Source: Nitrosospira briensis (GTDB lineage: Bacteria; Pseudomonadota; Gammaproteobacteria; Burkholderiales; Nitrosomonadaceae). Taken from it: a DNA stretch of 64,000 nucleotides. Location of the stretch: assembly GCF_900115125.1 (NCBI RefSeq), contig NZ_FOVJ01000009.1, positions 25,585-89,584 on the forward strand. Direction: 5' to 3'. Shown here in pieces: positions 21,801 to 30,800 of this stretch. The notes under the pieces are model-generated. The model did not search any database and was not told the DNA's origin. It saw only the letters and a program-made list of their open reading frames with translations. Position 1 is the stretch's first letter; every line of letters starts with the position of its first letter. Made by a program: the position numbers and the translations under genes.

Positions 21801-24800
21801 GCCAAGTTGCAAAGTCGGGCTTTGTGCGATCTGGCGGAGCAATCTGATGACCTGGTCTCCAATGCAATTCACTACATCCGCAGAGAAGTGCCTGCGGGCA
21901 TAGCTGTAATGCAGATAAAGCGTGTCGCTCTGCATCACCGATATCGTCATCGGATAATTGGTCGTTTCGCGATTTCTGATTCCAGAGAAAACGAGCCCGC
22001 CAGGAGCGGATTGCTGCAAGACCTCGTCAACCGGATAATTCTCAAATACCAGGATACTGTCGAACAGCCCCTGCCCGCTCTGCCCCAGCCAGCGCTGAAT
22101 CTCGTACAACGGCGTGTGTTCGTGCTCCCGCGAAGCCAGATTCTGCGCTTGCAAATCGCGTAACCACGTACCTGTCTCTTGCTCCGGCTGGAGCATTGCG
22201 ATCATCGGCAAAGTGTTGATGAAGAGCCCCAGCAATCGCTCGGCTCCTGGCAGATCGGCTGGCCTGCCGGCAACAGTCACGCCGAAGCATACTGTTTTGC
22301 GCCCTGTATACCGATTGAGCAACAGCGCCCAGGCTGCCTGCACCAAGGTATTGACAGTAACACGCTCGCGTTTGGCGAACTCGATCAAACCCTCGGTAAC
22401 AGTTCGCTCAAGTGCAGTAGCATGTTCGCCATAAGCGGTGTTTCCTGCAGAAATAGAGGGGGCTGGCAAAACATCGGCAAGCCGGGTTGGCTCTGCCGCC
22501 TCGCGTAATCTTTCCCTCCAGTACGCTTCCGATACCTTCGCATCGCAAGCATGAAGCCATTCAATAAAATCACGATAGCGGCCCCCTGATGCTGGCAGCG
22601 CGCTGCCAGCATAGTGCCGAAGTACTTCACCCGTGAGTTGGGAAGTGCTCCACCCGTCCAGCAGCAGATGATGGATCGTCCAGATGAGATGGTGCCTGTT
22701 GTCCGCAATGCGTACCAATGCCAGACGCATGAGCGGCGGCTTTGCCAGATCGAAACCGAGAGCATGCTCCGACTGGGCCAGTACCTCAAGATCCCGCTCC
22801 TGGTCCCCAGGGAGGCCGCTCGCCTGATTCCACCAGTCGTACTCCACAAACGGCACCTCGACGGTCTTCGCTACCCATTGCAGAGGTACGTCGCCCTGAG
22901 CCAGGAAACCTGTTCGCAACACTTCATGGCGATCCATCGCAGCCTGCCATCCAGCTTTGAACCGTTTTACGTCCAGCCCTTCAATATCTACCCTTAACTG
23001 GTTAAGGTAGATGCCGGCGTCGGCATCGAATACGCTATGGAACAGTATTCCCGATTGCATCGGAGAAAGTGGATAAAGGTCCTCTAGCTGGGCCGGGGGT
23101 ACCGGCAAGCGATCCAACTCCTGCTGGGTGATCCCAGCCAGGGGGAAATCCGACGGGGTGACACCGTGAACATCACCGGTGCAATGCGCAATCAGCGCTT
23201 CGAGTTCGGCCCGGTAAAGGTTTATAAATACTTCAATCGTCGCTTTCTCGTAGCGTGCCTCGCTGTAGCTCACATCCAGGCTAAGCTCACCTCCATAAAC
23301 GCTTCCGTTTATGGAGATTTCGTGTTCAAGCGGGGCAGCCTCATCCATTGAGTCCCCGACCGATTCGTCGGCCAGCATCCACAAGGCCTTCTCGTCGAAG
23401 CTCGCGTCGAATTGCCCCAGGTAGTTGAACACCACCTCGGCCCTGGGCAGAGATGCCAGCACTTTGCGCTGTTCCGGCGTTCCATTGTATTTAAGCACGC
23501 CGTAACCCAATCCCCTGTTCGGGATCCTTCTCAGGCTTTCCTTGATGCGCTTGATTCTCTGATCCAGATTCCCGGAAGGATCGAGCGCCACTGGATAAAG
23601 ACTGGTAAACCATCCGACTGTTTGAGAAAGGTCGATATCGTACAGATCCTCGCGTCCGTGACCTTCAAGGTCGACCAGAATCTTTTTATGCCCGCTCCAC
23701 CGGCAGAGAGCGCTTCCCAATGCGGTAAGCAAAAGATCGTTTACGTGAGTGCGGTAAGCCGCGGGCGCCTGCTTGAGGAGTGTCCGGGTCAGTGTCCGGT
23801 CCAGCCTGAGCGTTGCGCTGATCCGATGCCGAACAATGTTTGTGCCTTGAGGATTGTCGGCAGGCAGTACAACCGGCCAATCCGCCAGGCTTTGCCAGTA
23901 GGCCAGCTCTTCCGTATACTCGCGCGCGCAGCCCTGCAGCCGCCTGGTCCATTCCTCATAGCCGGCAGTGTGCGCAGGTAGCGTGATTGCGTTACTGGTT
24001 CGGGCCTGGCTGTAAGCAGTCTGCAAATCCTCGAGCAGAATGCGCCAGGAAACCCCGTCAATTACCAGGTGATGAATAGCCAGTAATAGTCGCTGGCCGC
24101 CATCAGGCATATCGATGAGCAAGGCGCGCAGTAGCGGGCCTTCCGTCAGGTCCAGGCTGCGCTGAGCCTCGGTACATAGCGCTTCCAAATCTACCTCGGT
24201 GGCAGCCCGGCGAATCCATAGGAGATCACACGCCGCCGATTCTCCAGGAAACTGTTGCCAGTTGCCGCTCTCGTTTTGCGTATAGCGAAAACGAAGCGCA
24301 TCATGATGGCGCACCACGGCTTCCAGTGCTCGATCGAGATGGCCAGGATCCAGAGGCTGTCGGCTTTTTAGCAGCGCAGCCTGGTTCCAGTGATGTCGTG
24401 CAGGAATTTCCTGTTCAAAGAACTCAGCCTGGATGGGCAGCAGCGGCACAAGTCCATCAGCACTGCCTGTGCCTGCTCCTTCTTTCCGCTGCACACTTGC
24501 AGCCGCTTCCTGTACGGTTGCCGCAATTGTGGCCAGCGAGGCGATGGTCTGCCGTTCAAACAATTGCCGGGGAGTGATCTTCCAGCCAGCACGGCGGGCT
24601 TTGGTGACAATCTGAAGACTGAGTATGGAATCTCCCCCCAGTTCGAAGAAGTTGTCATTCCGCCCCACCTGACCCACGCCCAGCACTTGCGCCCAGATCC
24701 CGGCCAGCGCTTCCTCCACTTCCCCCTGCGGCGCCTCGTAATCAACCGTACCCACAAATTCCGGCTCAGGCAATGCCTTGCGGTCCACCTTTCCGTTCGG

Positions 24801-27782
24801 ATTGAGCGGCAGGCTCTCCAACACCACAATTGCCGATGGAATCATATAGTCAGGCAAGGCCTTTGCCAGCGCCTCGCGCATCAGCGCAGCATCCACACTC
24901 GCGCCACAATGCGGTGAAACATAGCCCACCAGCCGTGCCCCCCCTCCCGCACCCTCCGCTTCCCGCGCGATCACCACCGCCTCCCGGATTTCAGGCTGCG
25001 CCAGCAGTTGCGTTTCGATCTCTCCCAACTCTATGCGGAAACCCCGTATCTTGACCTGGTGATCCAGTCGCCCCAGATACTCGATCTGCCCGTCTGCCCG
25101 CCATCTTGCCAAATCCCCTGTGCGGTAAAGCCTCCCGCCCTCCTCATCAAACGGATCAGCAATGAAACGCTCCGCCGTCAGGCCCCCACGGTTGAGATAA
25201 CCGCGAGCCAGCCCAACCCCACCAAGATACAACTCTCCAGCCACGCCCCCCGGAACCTGGTTAAGATGAGCATCGAGAATGTACGTTTGTGTGTCGGTTA
25301 TTGGTTGCCCGATCGGCACGTTGCTGTCACCCTTATCAACACATTCCCATTGAGTTACATCAATTGCCGCTTCTGTCGGCCCATAAAGATTGTAGAGCCC
25401 GACTCCCGGAAGTTTCCCGAATACCTTTTTCTCCATCTCCGCGGGTAACGCTTCACCGCTGCAAATGATCCGCCTCAAGCTAGTGCAAACCTCAATACCT
25501 TCATGCGCCACGAAGGCCTGTAGCATGGAAGGTACAAAGTGCAATGTCGTTACGTGGTGTCGCTGGATCAATGCAAGCAGTCGGGCTGGATCACGGTGAT
25601 CGCCCGGCGACGCGACAGCCAGCCGCGCTCCATGCATCAACGGCCAGAAGAATTCCCAGACGGATACGTCAAAACTAAATGGGGTCTTCTGCAGCACGGT
25701 ATCGCCGTGATTTAGGACATGAGCTTCCTGCATCCAGACCAGGCGGTTGTACAGAGAGCAATGGCGATTGCCCACACCTTTTGGTTTTCCTGTGGAGCCT
25801 GAGGTATAGATGACATAGGCGAGGTTTTGCCCGTGTAGAGAAACTTGCGGGTTGCTCTCTGGCTCATCCTCAAGATCAAGTACGTCCAGTTCCAGAACCT
25901 CACACCCTGACGAATGCGGGATGCGCGATTTGATGTGGCTTTGCGTCAAAAGCAGTCCAATGCCGCTATCCCCCACCATGTAATCCAGCCGCTCCCGCGG
26001 ATACTCCGGGTCCAGCGGAACATAAGCACCGCCAGCCTTAAGTATCGCCAAAAGCCCAACAACCATCTCGATGGAACGCTCCACCGCAATGCCCACCCTG
26101 GTCTCGGGCTTGACCCCCAGGCTCATTAAGCGGTGCGCCAAACAGTTGGCCCGCCGGTTCAATTCAGCATAGCTCAGCTCGGTATCCCCGAAGATCAGCG
26201 CCACCGCTTCCGGCCGCGCTTCAACCTGCCGCTCAATCAGCCTGTGTACAGGCTCAGTATCCCCATAACGCCGATCATTGACACCCCAGGCCCTGAGCTG
26301 CCCCCGCTCCGCCTCGCTCAAAATGTCAATGTCGCCAAGACTGCGCTCGGGATGCCCGGCCAGTTGCTCAAGAAGATGAAGGTAACGCTCGCCTAACCGC
26401 TCGATGGTAGCTGACTCAAACAGCTCAGCGGCATAAGTGAAGATTGCCTCCAGCCTGCCATCAGGGTACTCAACCGTATCCAGGGTCAGTTCAAACTGCG
26501 CCGCCTGCTTGCTTAACTCATGGTCTTCCACTGTGAGCCCGGGTAACCGCTCCAATGCCCGGTAGTCTTCGCGCAGGTGGTTGTACATAACCTGAAATAG
26601 CGGGTTCTGATTCAGATTGCGTTCAGGTTGCAGGGCCTCAACCAGTTGTTCGAATGGAAGGTCCTGGTGAGTCTGTGCGCCAAGCGCGGCTTCACGGACT
26701 TCATTCAGTATGGCCTTCAGGGACATGCGTCCATCAATACGCGCGCGCAGCACCTGGGTGTTCACGAACAGGCCGATTATGTTCTCTATCTCAAACCGGT
26801 GGCGGTTGGCAACCGGCACGCCAACACGAATATCATGCTGTTCGCTATAGCGGTGCAGCAAGGCTTGAAAACCAGCCAACAATGCCATGAAGAGCGTCGC
26901 CCCCTGGCTTTGTGCCTGGCGCTGCAGGCCTACAACCAGGCCGGCCGGCAGCATGAATATGTGTCTCCCCGCTCGGTAGCTCGCAACGGATGGCCGGGGG
27001 TGGTCAGTGGGCAGCTGCAATACCGGATGCTCTTCCCCCAATTGGCTGCGCCAGTAGGCTAACTGCCGATCTTTTTCTCCCGCTTCCAGCCAGTTGCGCT
27101 GCCATACCGCATAATCGGCATACTGGATCGTCAACGCCGGCAAGGAAGGTTCCTGCCCCTCTCCCTCCTGCTGCACGCGCAATCGATAATGTGCGGCAAA
27201 TTCGTCAATGACAATGCGGTTGGACCAGGCATCCGAGATGATGTGGTGCATCACTACCACAAGAAGGTGTTCTTCCGGCGCAATGCGGATAAGGGCTAAC
27301 CTAAGCAGTGGGCCTTGTGTCAGGTCAAACGGCGTGGCGTTTATCCGGTTCGCTTCTTCGTACCCGCGAACCCTCCCCTGTTCTGCTGATAGATTAGAAA
27401 AATCAATCAGCAAAATATCGAGCCCGGACTCATCCTCAATAATCTGCTCAGGCAGCCCTTCCGCGTTGGCCCGAAATACCGTGCGCAGCGATTCGTGCCG
27501 CCTTCCCAACGCCTCAAAGCTCGAACGCAACGCTTCAATGTCGAGCTTGCCCACCAACCGCAATCCACCGCTTATATGATAGGCCGTACTCAACGGCTCC
27601 AATTGCCATAAAAACCAGTGCCGCTGCTGAGCGTAAGAAAGCGGGGCGGGCCCGGTAGAATCGCGTCGAGGAATGTTTGGTTGCCGTGCCGGAGCATTGG
27701 CACCAGTCAAACGTTGCGCCAGCTTCTTCCGTTGTTCGGGGGTCAGGCGTGCACGCCTTTGCGTAAGATCGCTACTATTCAT
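15804..27782 (-). CDS. Three-module siderophore NRPS: C-A-T-E / C-A-T / C-A-T-TE
   Basis: A 3992-residue terminal synthetase. Order by landmark residues: C1 (HHIISD ~180), A1 (TSGSTGKPKG ~657), T1 (LGGDS ~1046), epimerase (HHLVIDGVSW ~1237, NYLGQFD), C2 (HHLLLDGW ~1707), A2 (~2171), T2 (~2562), C3 (HHILLDGW ~2777), A3 (~3254), T3 (~3647), thioesterase (HAGFG, GWSLGG ~3784, TDHF). Pocket codes read by alignment to GrsA: A1 DVWHISLIDK, matching serine and made D by the epimerase; A2 DGEDHGTVTK, an acidic pocket close to a code I recall for lysine in pyoverdine synthesis; A3 DGEAVGGVTK, one residue from the formyl-hydroxyornithine code DGEACGGVTK. C1 should accept the chain from the PKS upstream. 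The thioesterase may hydrolyse or cyclise. Its start lies 71 bases after the PKS gene. Confidence 0.95.
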   Translation of the reverse strand: MNSSDLTQRRARLTPEQRKKLAQRLTGANAPARQPNIPRRDSTGPAPLSYAQQRHWFLWQLEPLSTAYHISGGLRLVGKLDIEALRSSFEALGRRHESLRTVFRANAEGLPEQIIEDESGLDILLIDFSNLSAEQGRVRGYEEANRINATPFDLTQGPLLRLALIRIAPEEHLLVVVMHHIISDAWSNRIVIDEFAAHYRLRVQQEGEGQEPSLPALTIQYADYAVWQRNWLEAGEKDRQLAYWRSQLGEEHPVLQLPTDHPRPSVASYRAGRHIFMLPAGLVVGLQRQAQSQGATLFMALLAGFQALLHRYSEQHDIRVGVPVANRHRFEIENIIGLFVNTQVLRARIDGRMSLKAILNEVREAALGAQTHQDLPFEQLVEALQPERNLNQNPLFQVMYNHLREDYRALERLPGLTVEDHELSKQAAQFELTLDTVEYPDGRLEAIFTYAAELFESATIERLGERYLHLLEQLAGHPERSLGDIDILSEAERGQLRAWGVNDRRYGDTEPVHRLIERQVEARPEAVALIFGDTELSYAELNRRANCLAHRLMSLGVKPETRVGIAVERSIEMVVGLLAILKAGGAYVPLDPEYPRERLDYMVGDSGIGLLLTQSHIKSRIPHSSGCEVLELDVLDLEDEPESNPQVSLHGQNLAYVIYTSGSTGKPKGVGNRHCSLYNRLVWMQEAHVLNHGDTVLQKTPFSFDVSVWEFFWPLMHGARLAVASPGDHRDPARLLALIQRHHVTTLHFVPSMLQAFVAHEGIEVCTSLRRIICSGEALPAEMEKKVFGKLPGVGLYNLYGPTEAAIDVTQWECVDKGDSNVPIGQPITDTQTYILDAHLNQVPGGVAGELYLGGVGLARGYLNRGGLTAERFIADPFDEEGGRLYRTGDLARWRADGQIEYLGRLDHQVKIRGFRIELGEIETQLLAQPEIREAVVIAREAEGAGGGARLVGYVSPHCGASVDAALMREALAKALPDYMIPSAIVVLESLPLNPNGKVDRKALPEPEFVGTVDYEAPQGEVEEALAGIWAQVLGVGQVGRNDNFFELGGDSILSLQIVTKARRAGWKITPRQLFERQTIASLATIAATVQEAAASVQRKEGAGTGSADGLVPLLPIQAEFFEQEIPARHHWNQAALLKSRQPLDPGHLDRALEAVVRHHDALRFRYTQNESGNWQQFPGESAACDLLWIRRAATEVDLEALCTEAQRSLDLTEGPLLRALLIDMPDGGQRLLLAIHHLVIDGVSWRILLEDLQTAYSQARTSNAITLPAHTAGYEEWTRRLQGCAREYTEELAYWQSLADWPVVLPADNPQGTNIVRHRISATLRLDRTLTRTLLKQAPAAYRTHVNDLLLTALGSALCRWSGHKKILVDLEGHGREDLYDIDLSQTVGWFTSLYPVALDPSGNLDQRIKRIKESLRRIPNRGLGYGVLKYNGTPEQRKVLASLPRAEVVFNYLGQFDASFDEKALWMLADESVGDSMDEAAPLEHEISINGSVYGGELSLDVSYSEARYEKATIEVFINLYRAELEALIAHCTGDVHGVTPSDFPLAGITQQELDRLPVPPAQLEDLYPLSPMQSGILFHSVFDADAGIYLNQLRVDIEGLDVKRFKAGWQAAMDRHEVLRTGFLAQGDVPLQWVAKTVEVPFVEYDWWNQASGLPGDQERDLEVLAQSEHALGFDLAKPPLMRLALVRIADNRHHLIWTIHHLLLDGWSTSQLTGEVLRHYAGSALPASGGRYRDFIEWLHACDAKVSEAYWRERLREAAEPTRLADVLPAPSISAGNTAYGEHATALERTVTEGLIEFAKRERVTVNTLVQAAWALLLNRYTGRKTVCFGVTVAGRPADLPGAERLLGLFINTLPMIAMLQPEQETGTWLRDLQAQNLASREHEHTPLYEIQRWLGQSGQGLFDSILVFENYPVDEVLQQSAPGGLVFSGIRNRETTNYPMTISVMQSDTLYLHYSYARRHFSADVVNCIGDQVIRLLRQIAQSPTLQLGDIDILSEAERGQLRAWGVNDRRYGDTEPVHRLIERQVEARPEAVALIFGDTELSYAELNRRANCLAHRLMSLGVKPETRVGIAVERSIEMVVGLLAILKAGGAYVPLDPEYPRERLDYMVTDSALGLLLTQSHIRGRIPQSAQCEVLELDVLDLDGESERNPAVSLHGDNFAYVIYTSGSTGKPKGVGVPHHALAEHAQVAVGFFCLASSDRMLQFSTINFDGFIEQLFPPLCVGAGVVLRGPMLWDSDTFYHELINKRITVADLTTAYWFLLVQDFARIGPRDYGLLRQVHAGGEAMSPEGLIAWKHAGFDGVTLLNTYGPTEAAVTATACDCSNYSRGNEAVLTKVAIGKPLAGRNIYLLDANLTPVPSGIPGELCIGGDLLARGYLNRGGLTAERFIADPFDEEGGRLYRTGDLARWRADGQIEYLGRLDHQVKIRGFRIELGEIEAQLLIQPDVREAVVIAGEGPSGARLVGYVSPHAGKNVDIVRLREALAKVLPDYMIPSAIVVLESLPLNPNGKVDRKALPEPEFVGTVDYEAPQGEVEEALAGIWAQVLGVGQVGRNDNFFELGGDSILSLQIVTKARRAGWKITPRQLFERQTITSLSKVTEAIQEPAEVVARRQRGYLRDYLRTEAISMLAFTDDEIEDIYPLSPTQEGMLFHTLEATGTGLYVNQISVEVEGLEPKRLADAWRAMVARHPVLRTGFLWQAGLARPLQIIFKQVDVPVVHLDWRGLDQLESRIAVYAEEDLTREFDFLAPPLVRLAFIRIADDRYHLVWTKHHILLDGWSDSMLISEWLRCYGGETLVAPGPDYGHYVHWLARQDVQATKVFWQTELRGIEGATILAQATNRLGKRKEGDKRSGFAQIYTRLNPEETLQLKAFAQRRQVTLNTVIQAAWALLLQRYTGKDTVVFGATVAGRPPSLPKADEILGLFINTIPVPVERRSELTVVEYLSLLQKTNARLREHEHASLAEVQRWAGSPGQSLFDSIVVFENYPIDEAMRGNELYGLRFGEVEGKGLTGYAMDLQVVVGEMLEIEYCYGQANIPDEFALEIREHMEFLMREMVAHPQRVIGELGWMEGVKPDHLFSLGSTTRTPGLSQLPHLPVHRLIEQNAVEQPEAIALLMGERELCYGELNMRANRLAHKLVSMGMGPDVRVGVAMERSLEVIVTLLAVLKAGGAYVPLDPEYPAERLSFMIKDSGMSLLLTEEKLLRKLGSDAKVRPLALDSLDVTAESSQNPSIPLHEHNLAYIIYTSGSTGLPKGVAVAHGPLSMHCRATAEIYGMTPHSCELLFMSFSFDGAHERWLTALTVGAGLAVRDQELWTAEQTYDALHNYGITNAAFPPAYLGQVAEWAAPRSDPPPVELYVFGGEAMPKASYDLVRKTLRPRILINGYGPTETVVTPLIWKTEASNSFDCAYAPIGRPVGERTAYVLDVDMQPVPVGVVGELYIGGYGLARGYLGRTGMTAERFVADPFDANGGRLYRTGDLVRWLDDGNIEYIGRADHQVKIRGFRIELGEIEACIRELHETGDVAVVVYDGPTGPQLVAYVVPVAAASAAPVQGEATHDFSAELKQQLAKRLPDYMVPAHILMLETLPRLPSGKLNRDGLPEPGAVASDIYRVPSTPEARLLAQIWQEVLGVERVGETDNFFALGGDSLSSLKVMARMRNVPGAKFDFKLRDLMQRPSIADLLGLDMQAPAETQTLLLLNQPGEKAKAEPLFCIHAGFGTVFDYQPLARQLHGKRTVYGLPSRMLANPAHSDTSLAQMAADYCQIIRQMQPEGPYHLLGWSLGGTLAAMIAASLEAEAQTVAFLGLIDPFIPDVDEPEPDDWRQDFFDFVSVALPGAKIEGVGSVYSNDNVTGVEQPSEQIISSLLEALILAEQARRGTGGSSSAEVGGYADMGAGELARIFTVARHLKALAAQAPSLSRLNIPPSCWWVAARPLSDRSALARQIDQVEPVSNEINTDHFAIVRASPLLLGIKSALEDLYSQSTFLPT
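19992..20306 (-). repeat. NRPS intragenic repeat, module 2 copy (A2 C-terminus to T2)
   Basis: Matches 24543-24857 over 315 bp with three differences that I could find by eye. It encodes the end of the adenylation domain and the carrier domain (NGKVDRKALPEPEF to LGGDSILSLQ). Confidence 0.9.
21441..21806 (-). repeat. NRPS intragenic repeat, module 2 copy (start of A2)
   Basis: 366 bp that appear identical to 25974-26339. It encodes the C-A linker and the first part of the adenylation domain (LSEAERGQLRAWGVN through PLDPEYPRERLDYMV). Confidence 0.92.
24543..24857 (-). repeat. NRPS intragenic repeat, module 1 copy (A1 C-terminus to T1)
   Basis: Partner of 19992-20306. Flanking stretches around 25050-25202 and 20500-20642 (A8 region) are also almost identical, so the homology continues upstream in patches. 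Confidence 0.9.
25974..26339 (-). repeat. NRPS intragenic repeat, module 1 copy (start of A1)
   Basis: Partner of 21441-21806; identity stops abruptly at both ends, at the domain linker and before the substrate-binding core. Confidence 0.92.
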
Positions 27783-27852
27783 GATGAAGCAAGTGGAACC
27801 TGGGAGACACCCCTTGATCTATTGGAGGAAATTACTTCAATAAACCCGAAAT

Positions 27853-30800
27853 TTATGAGCATTCGATCTCGTCCAATAGTTTCGTTTCAACCAATTCGGC
27901 CATGCTTGCAATAGTAGGAGATCTGAAAAGATCCGCAGGGCCTATATCGACTCCAAAAGCCAACCTCACCCTGGAAAGCAGTTGAATACCTAGCAAGGAA
28001 TCCCCCCCTAGCTCGAATAAATTGTCACGAACGCCCACGGCATCCACGCCAAGGAGGCTTTGCCAGATTTCTGCGATACTCTTCTCCAGTTCGCTCTCGG
28101 GAGCGACAAAAGCGGTCGGCAATACGGGGCGCGGATAGCGCTGCTGGCCACCCTCCTCAAACTGTCCGTTCTCCGCCAACACGGAAGGCCGCCCGACTAG
28201 ATCTAACAGGTCTTCCTGGGTTTGGTCGAGCCGGGCATGCAAATCGAGGGTGGACAAGATCACCTGTGGTCGAGCCATGCTGTTGACAATACGCTCGAAA
28301 GCACTGGCACCTTCTTTCGGCGCAATTCCCATCCCTTGAGGCATCGCCATATTCGCTGCCATCCCCACTTCTCGCCAACCGTCCCAATTGACGGATATAA
28401 CGGGAAACGTAGATTCAGGATCCTTCGTACGAGCAGCAGCGCTGGCAAAAGCGTCGAGATAAGCATTAGCGGCGCAGTAGTCTACCTTGCCAAGACCTCC
28501 TGCAACTGCTGCCAGCGACGAGCACAACAGCATGAAATCCAGCGGCTCGTCCTTGAATACAGCATGCAATGCTAGTGTTCCCTGTACCTTTGGCGCAAAT
28601 GCCTTCTCGACCATCTCTTCTGTTTTCTCCGAAATGAGCCCACTGCCGACTTCGCCCGCTGAATGGATAACGCCATGAATGGCACCAAAGCGGCTGCGTG
28701 CCTGCGCAACGACCGCCTTCAGCCGGGCTTGAATGGCAACGTCGGCCTGCAGCACCAGCACTTCCGCGCCCAGCGCCTCCAGATGCATCACCTTCTCGAT
28801 CTTGATGCGGGTTGGATCCGTTTTTTCAACTGTCGAGACCACTTTAGGCCAGTGCTCGCGGGAAGGAAGTGCGGAGCGGCCTAACAACACGAGTTTTGCC
28901 CGATGGTTTCGCGCGAGATGCTCAGCCAGCGTCAGACCGATTCCCCCCAATCCACCGGTGATCAAATAAACTCCGTTGTCTCGAAGAGACGTTTTCGTCG
29001 GCTGAGGGCAGCGGATGGGCTCGAAGGTTTGAATCCAGCGGTGTGGCCCTCGATAGGCGACCACGGATGTAACAGGATCTGCTTGCGACTCAGCGAGAAT
29101 CTGCCTGACCATCCGGTTTTTCGCGACGCTGCTTGCCGAGGGCAGTTCGACATCGACAAGGCGGCATGTAAGGTACGGGTACTCTTGGGGAATAACTTTG
29201 CATGGTCCCAGCAGCAGCGCTTTATCCGGTCGAAGGGACTCACTGCCGGTGACGTCTTCTAGTTGATTGGTGATAACCGTAATTTCGACACTCGCATCCG
29301 TGGGAATAAGTTGCCTGGCGCTTTCCAGCGCTTGTGCAAGGTAGAACAAGATGAAGAAGTTCCTTGCCTGACCTCCCATGTTGACGCTCGGCTCGTCATC
29401 GCTGGTCAAGCTCCACAGGTGAAAGATATGACCGATGCTTCTGCCGTCGTTGCGCATGTTGCGCAACAGAAGATCATAGTCGTGCCGTTCTCCTGGCCGC
29501 AGGACATAGTGATCCTTATCCTGCCGGCGAAACGCGGCGCCTGTGGAAACGACGATGGGTTTTATTCCGAGGGTAAGCAAATGCCCGATCAGCGCAATGC
29601 CGAGATGGCGCTCATCTTTGAAGATGACCAGCGATCCGGCCTGATGAGGAAGACTGCCGTCTAACTCCAGGGTGTCGCCGCGACGCCATGAGGATGTGTA
29701 AAACCAGTCGTCCAGCGATCGAGCGGCCGGCATATCTTTTATCTGCAATCCTGAAGTTGCGACGTAGCCGGCAGGGCCGGCGCCCGCGCTTCCGCTCCCA
29801 GCGTTCTCGGTCCTCTCTTCGTTTTTGGCCTTGACCCAGTAGGACTGGCGCTCGAATGGGTAAGTCGGCAATGGGATACGGCAGCGACGCTCGTCGGCGT
29901 AAAAATTTCCCCAGTCGATACCTGCCCCACTGAGCCACAGGCGCCCCAGGCAAAGATAAAAGTGCGGTTGAGTCAGGTGCGCTCTGCCGGGATGAGGTAA
30001 AGAAGAAAGGATGAGTTGCTCCGGTTTTGCCTCCGGGTGCCGCTTTGCGAGGGTGCTTAACGTTTCGCCGGGGCCCACCTCCAGCAAAACCCGATCGGGA
30101 TTGGTCAATAGCTCGCGCAGGCCGTCATCAAAACGGACTGTCCCGCGCAAATGACGCTTCCAGTAGTTTGGGTCAGTTGCTTCCTGGGAGGTAATCCAAT
30201 CGCCGCTAAGATTGGAAAGGAAAGGAATCTTCGGCTGGCCCAGCTTGATTCTGGAGACCATATCCATAAATGCGGGCAACATCGGCTCTACCAGTGCAGA
30301 ATGAAATGCATGGGAGACATGAAGGCGGCGAGTCCCGATACCCTGATTCCCTAGATCGCCTTCCAACGCTTCAATGGCTGTCACCGAGCCCGACAAAACG
30401 CACAGCTCAGGTCCATTGACTGCTGCAAGACCGCAGCTTTCGGTCAAATAACGGCTTATTTCCGCTTCAGGCAACATAACCGCGAGCATCGCGCCCGTGT
30501 CCATGCCCTGCAGCAAACGCCCTCTCAAGGCCACCAGGCGCAATGCGTCTTCAAGCGAGAATACGCCCGCCAGGCAAGCGGCAACATATTCGCCGATACT
30601 ATGGCCTATCATTGCGGCGGGTTGGATGCCCCAGGACATCCACAACCGCGCCAAAGCATATTCGACTACGAAGAGTGCGGGCTGTGTGAGTTCGGTTTGC
30701 TCCAGCCGCGCTGACAACTCCGCCTTCCTTGCTTCATCCAGCTTTTCATCCGATACTTCGTCCCAAGCGGGGTATAAAAGCGTCCGCAAATCGAAATCAA

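Noticed and set aside
19992..26339. The long repeats as an insertion sequence or CRISPR-like array.
   Set aside because: They lie in frame inside NRPS domains and encode conserved adenylation and carrier sequence; there are no transposase, terminal repeats or spacers.
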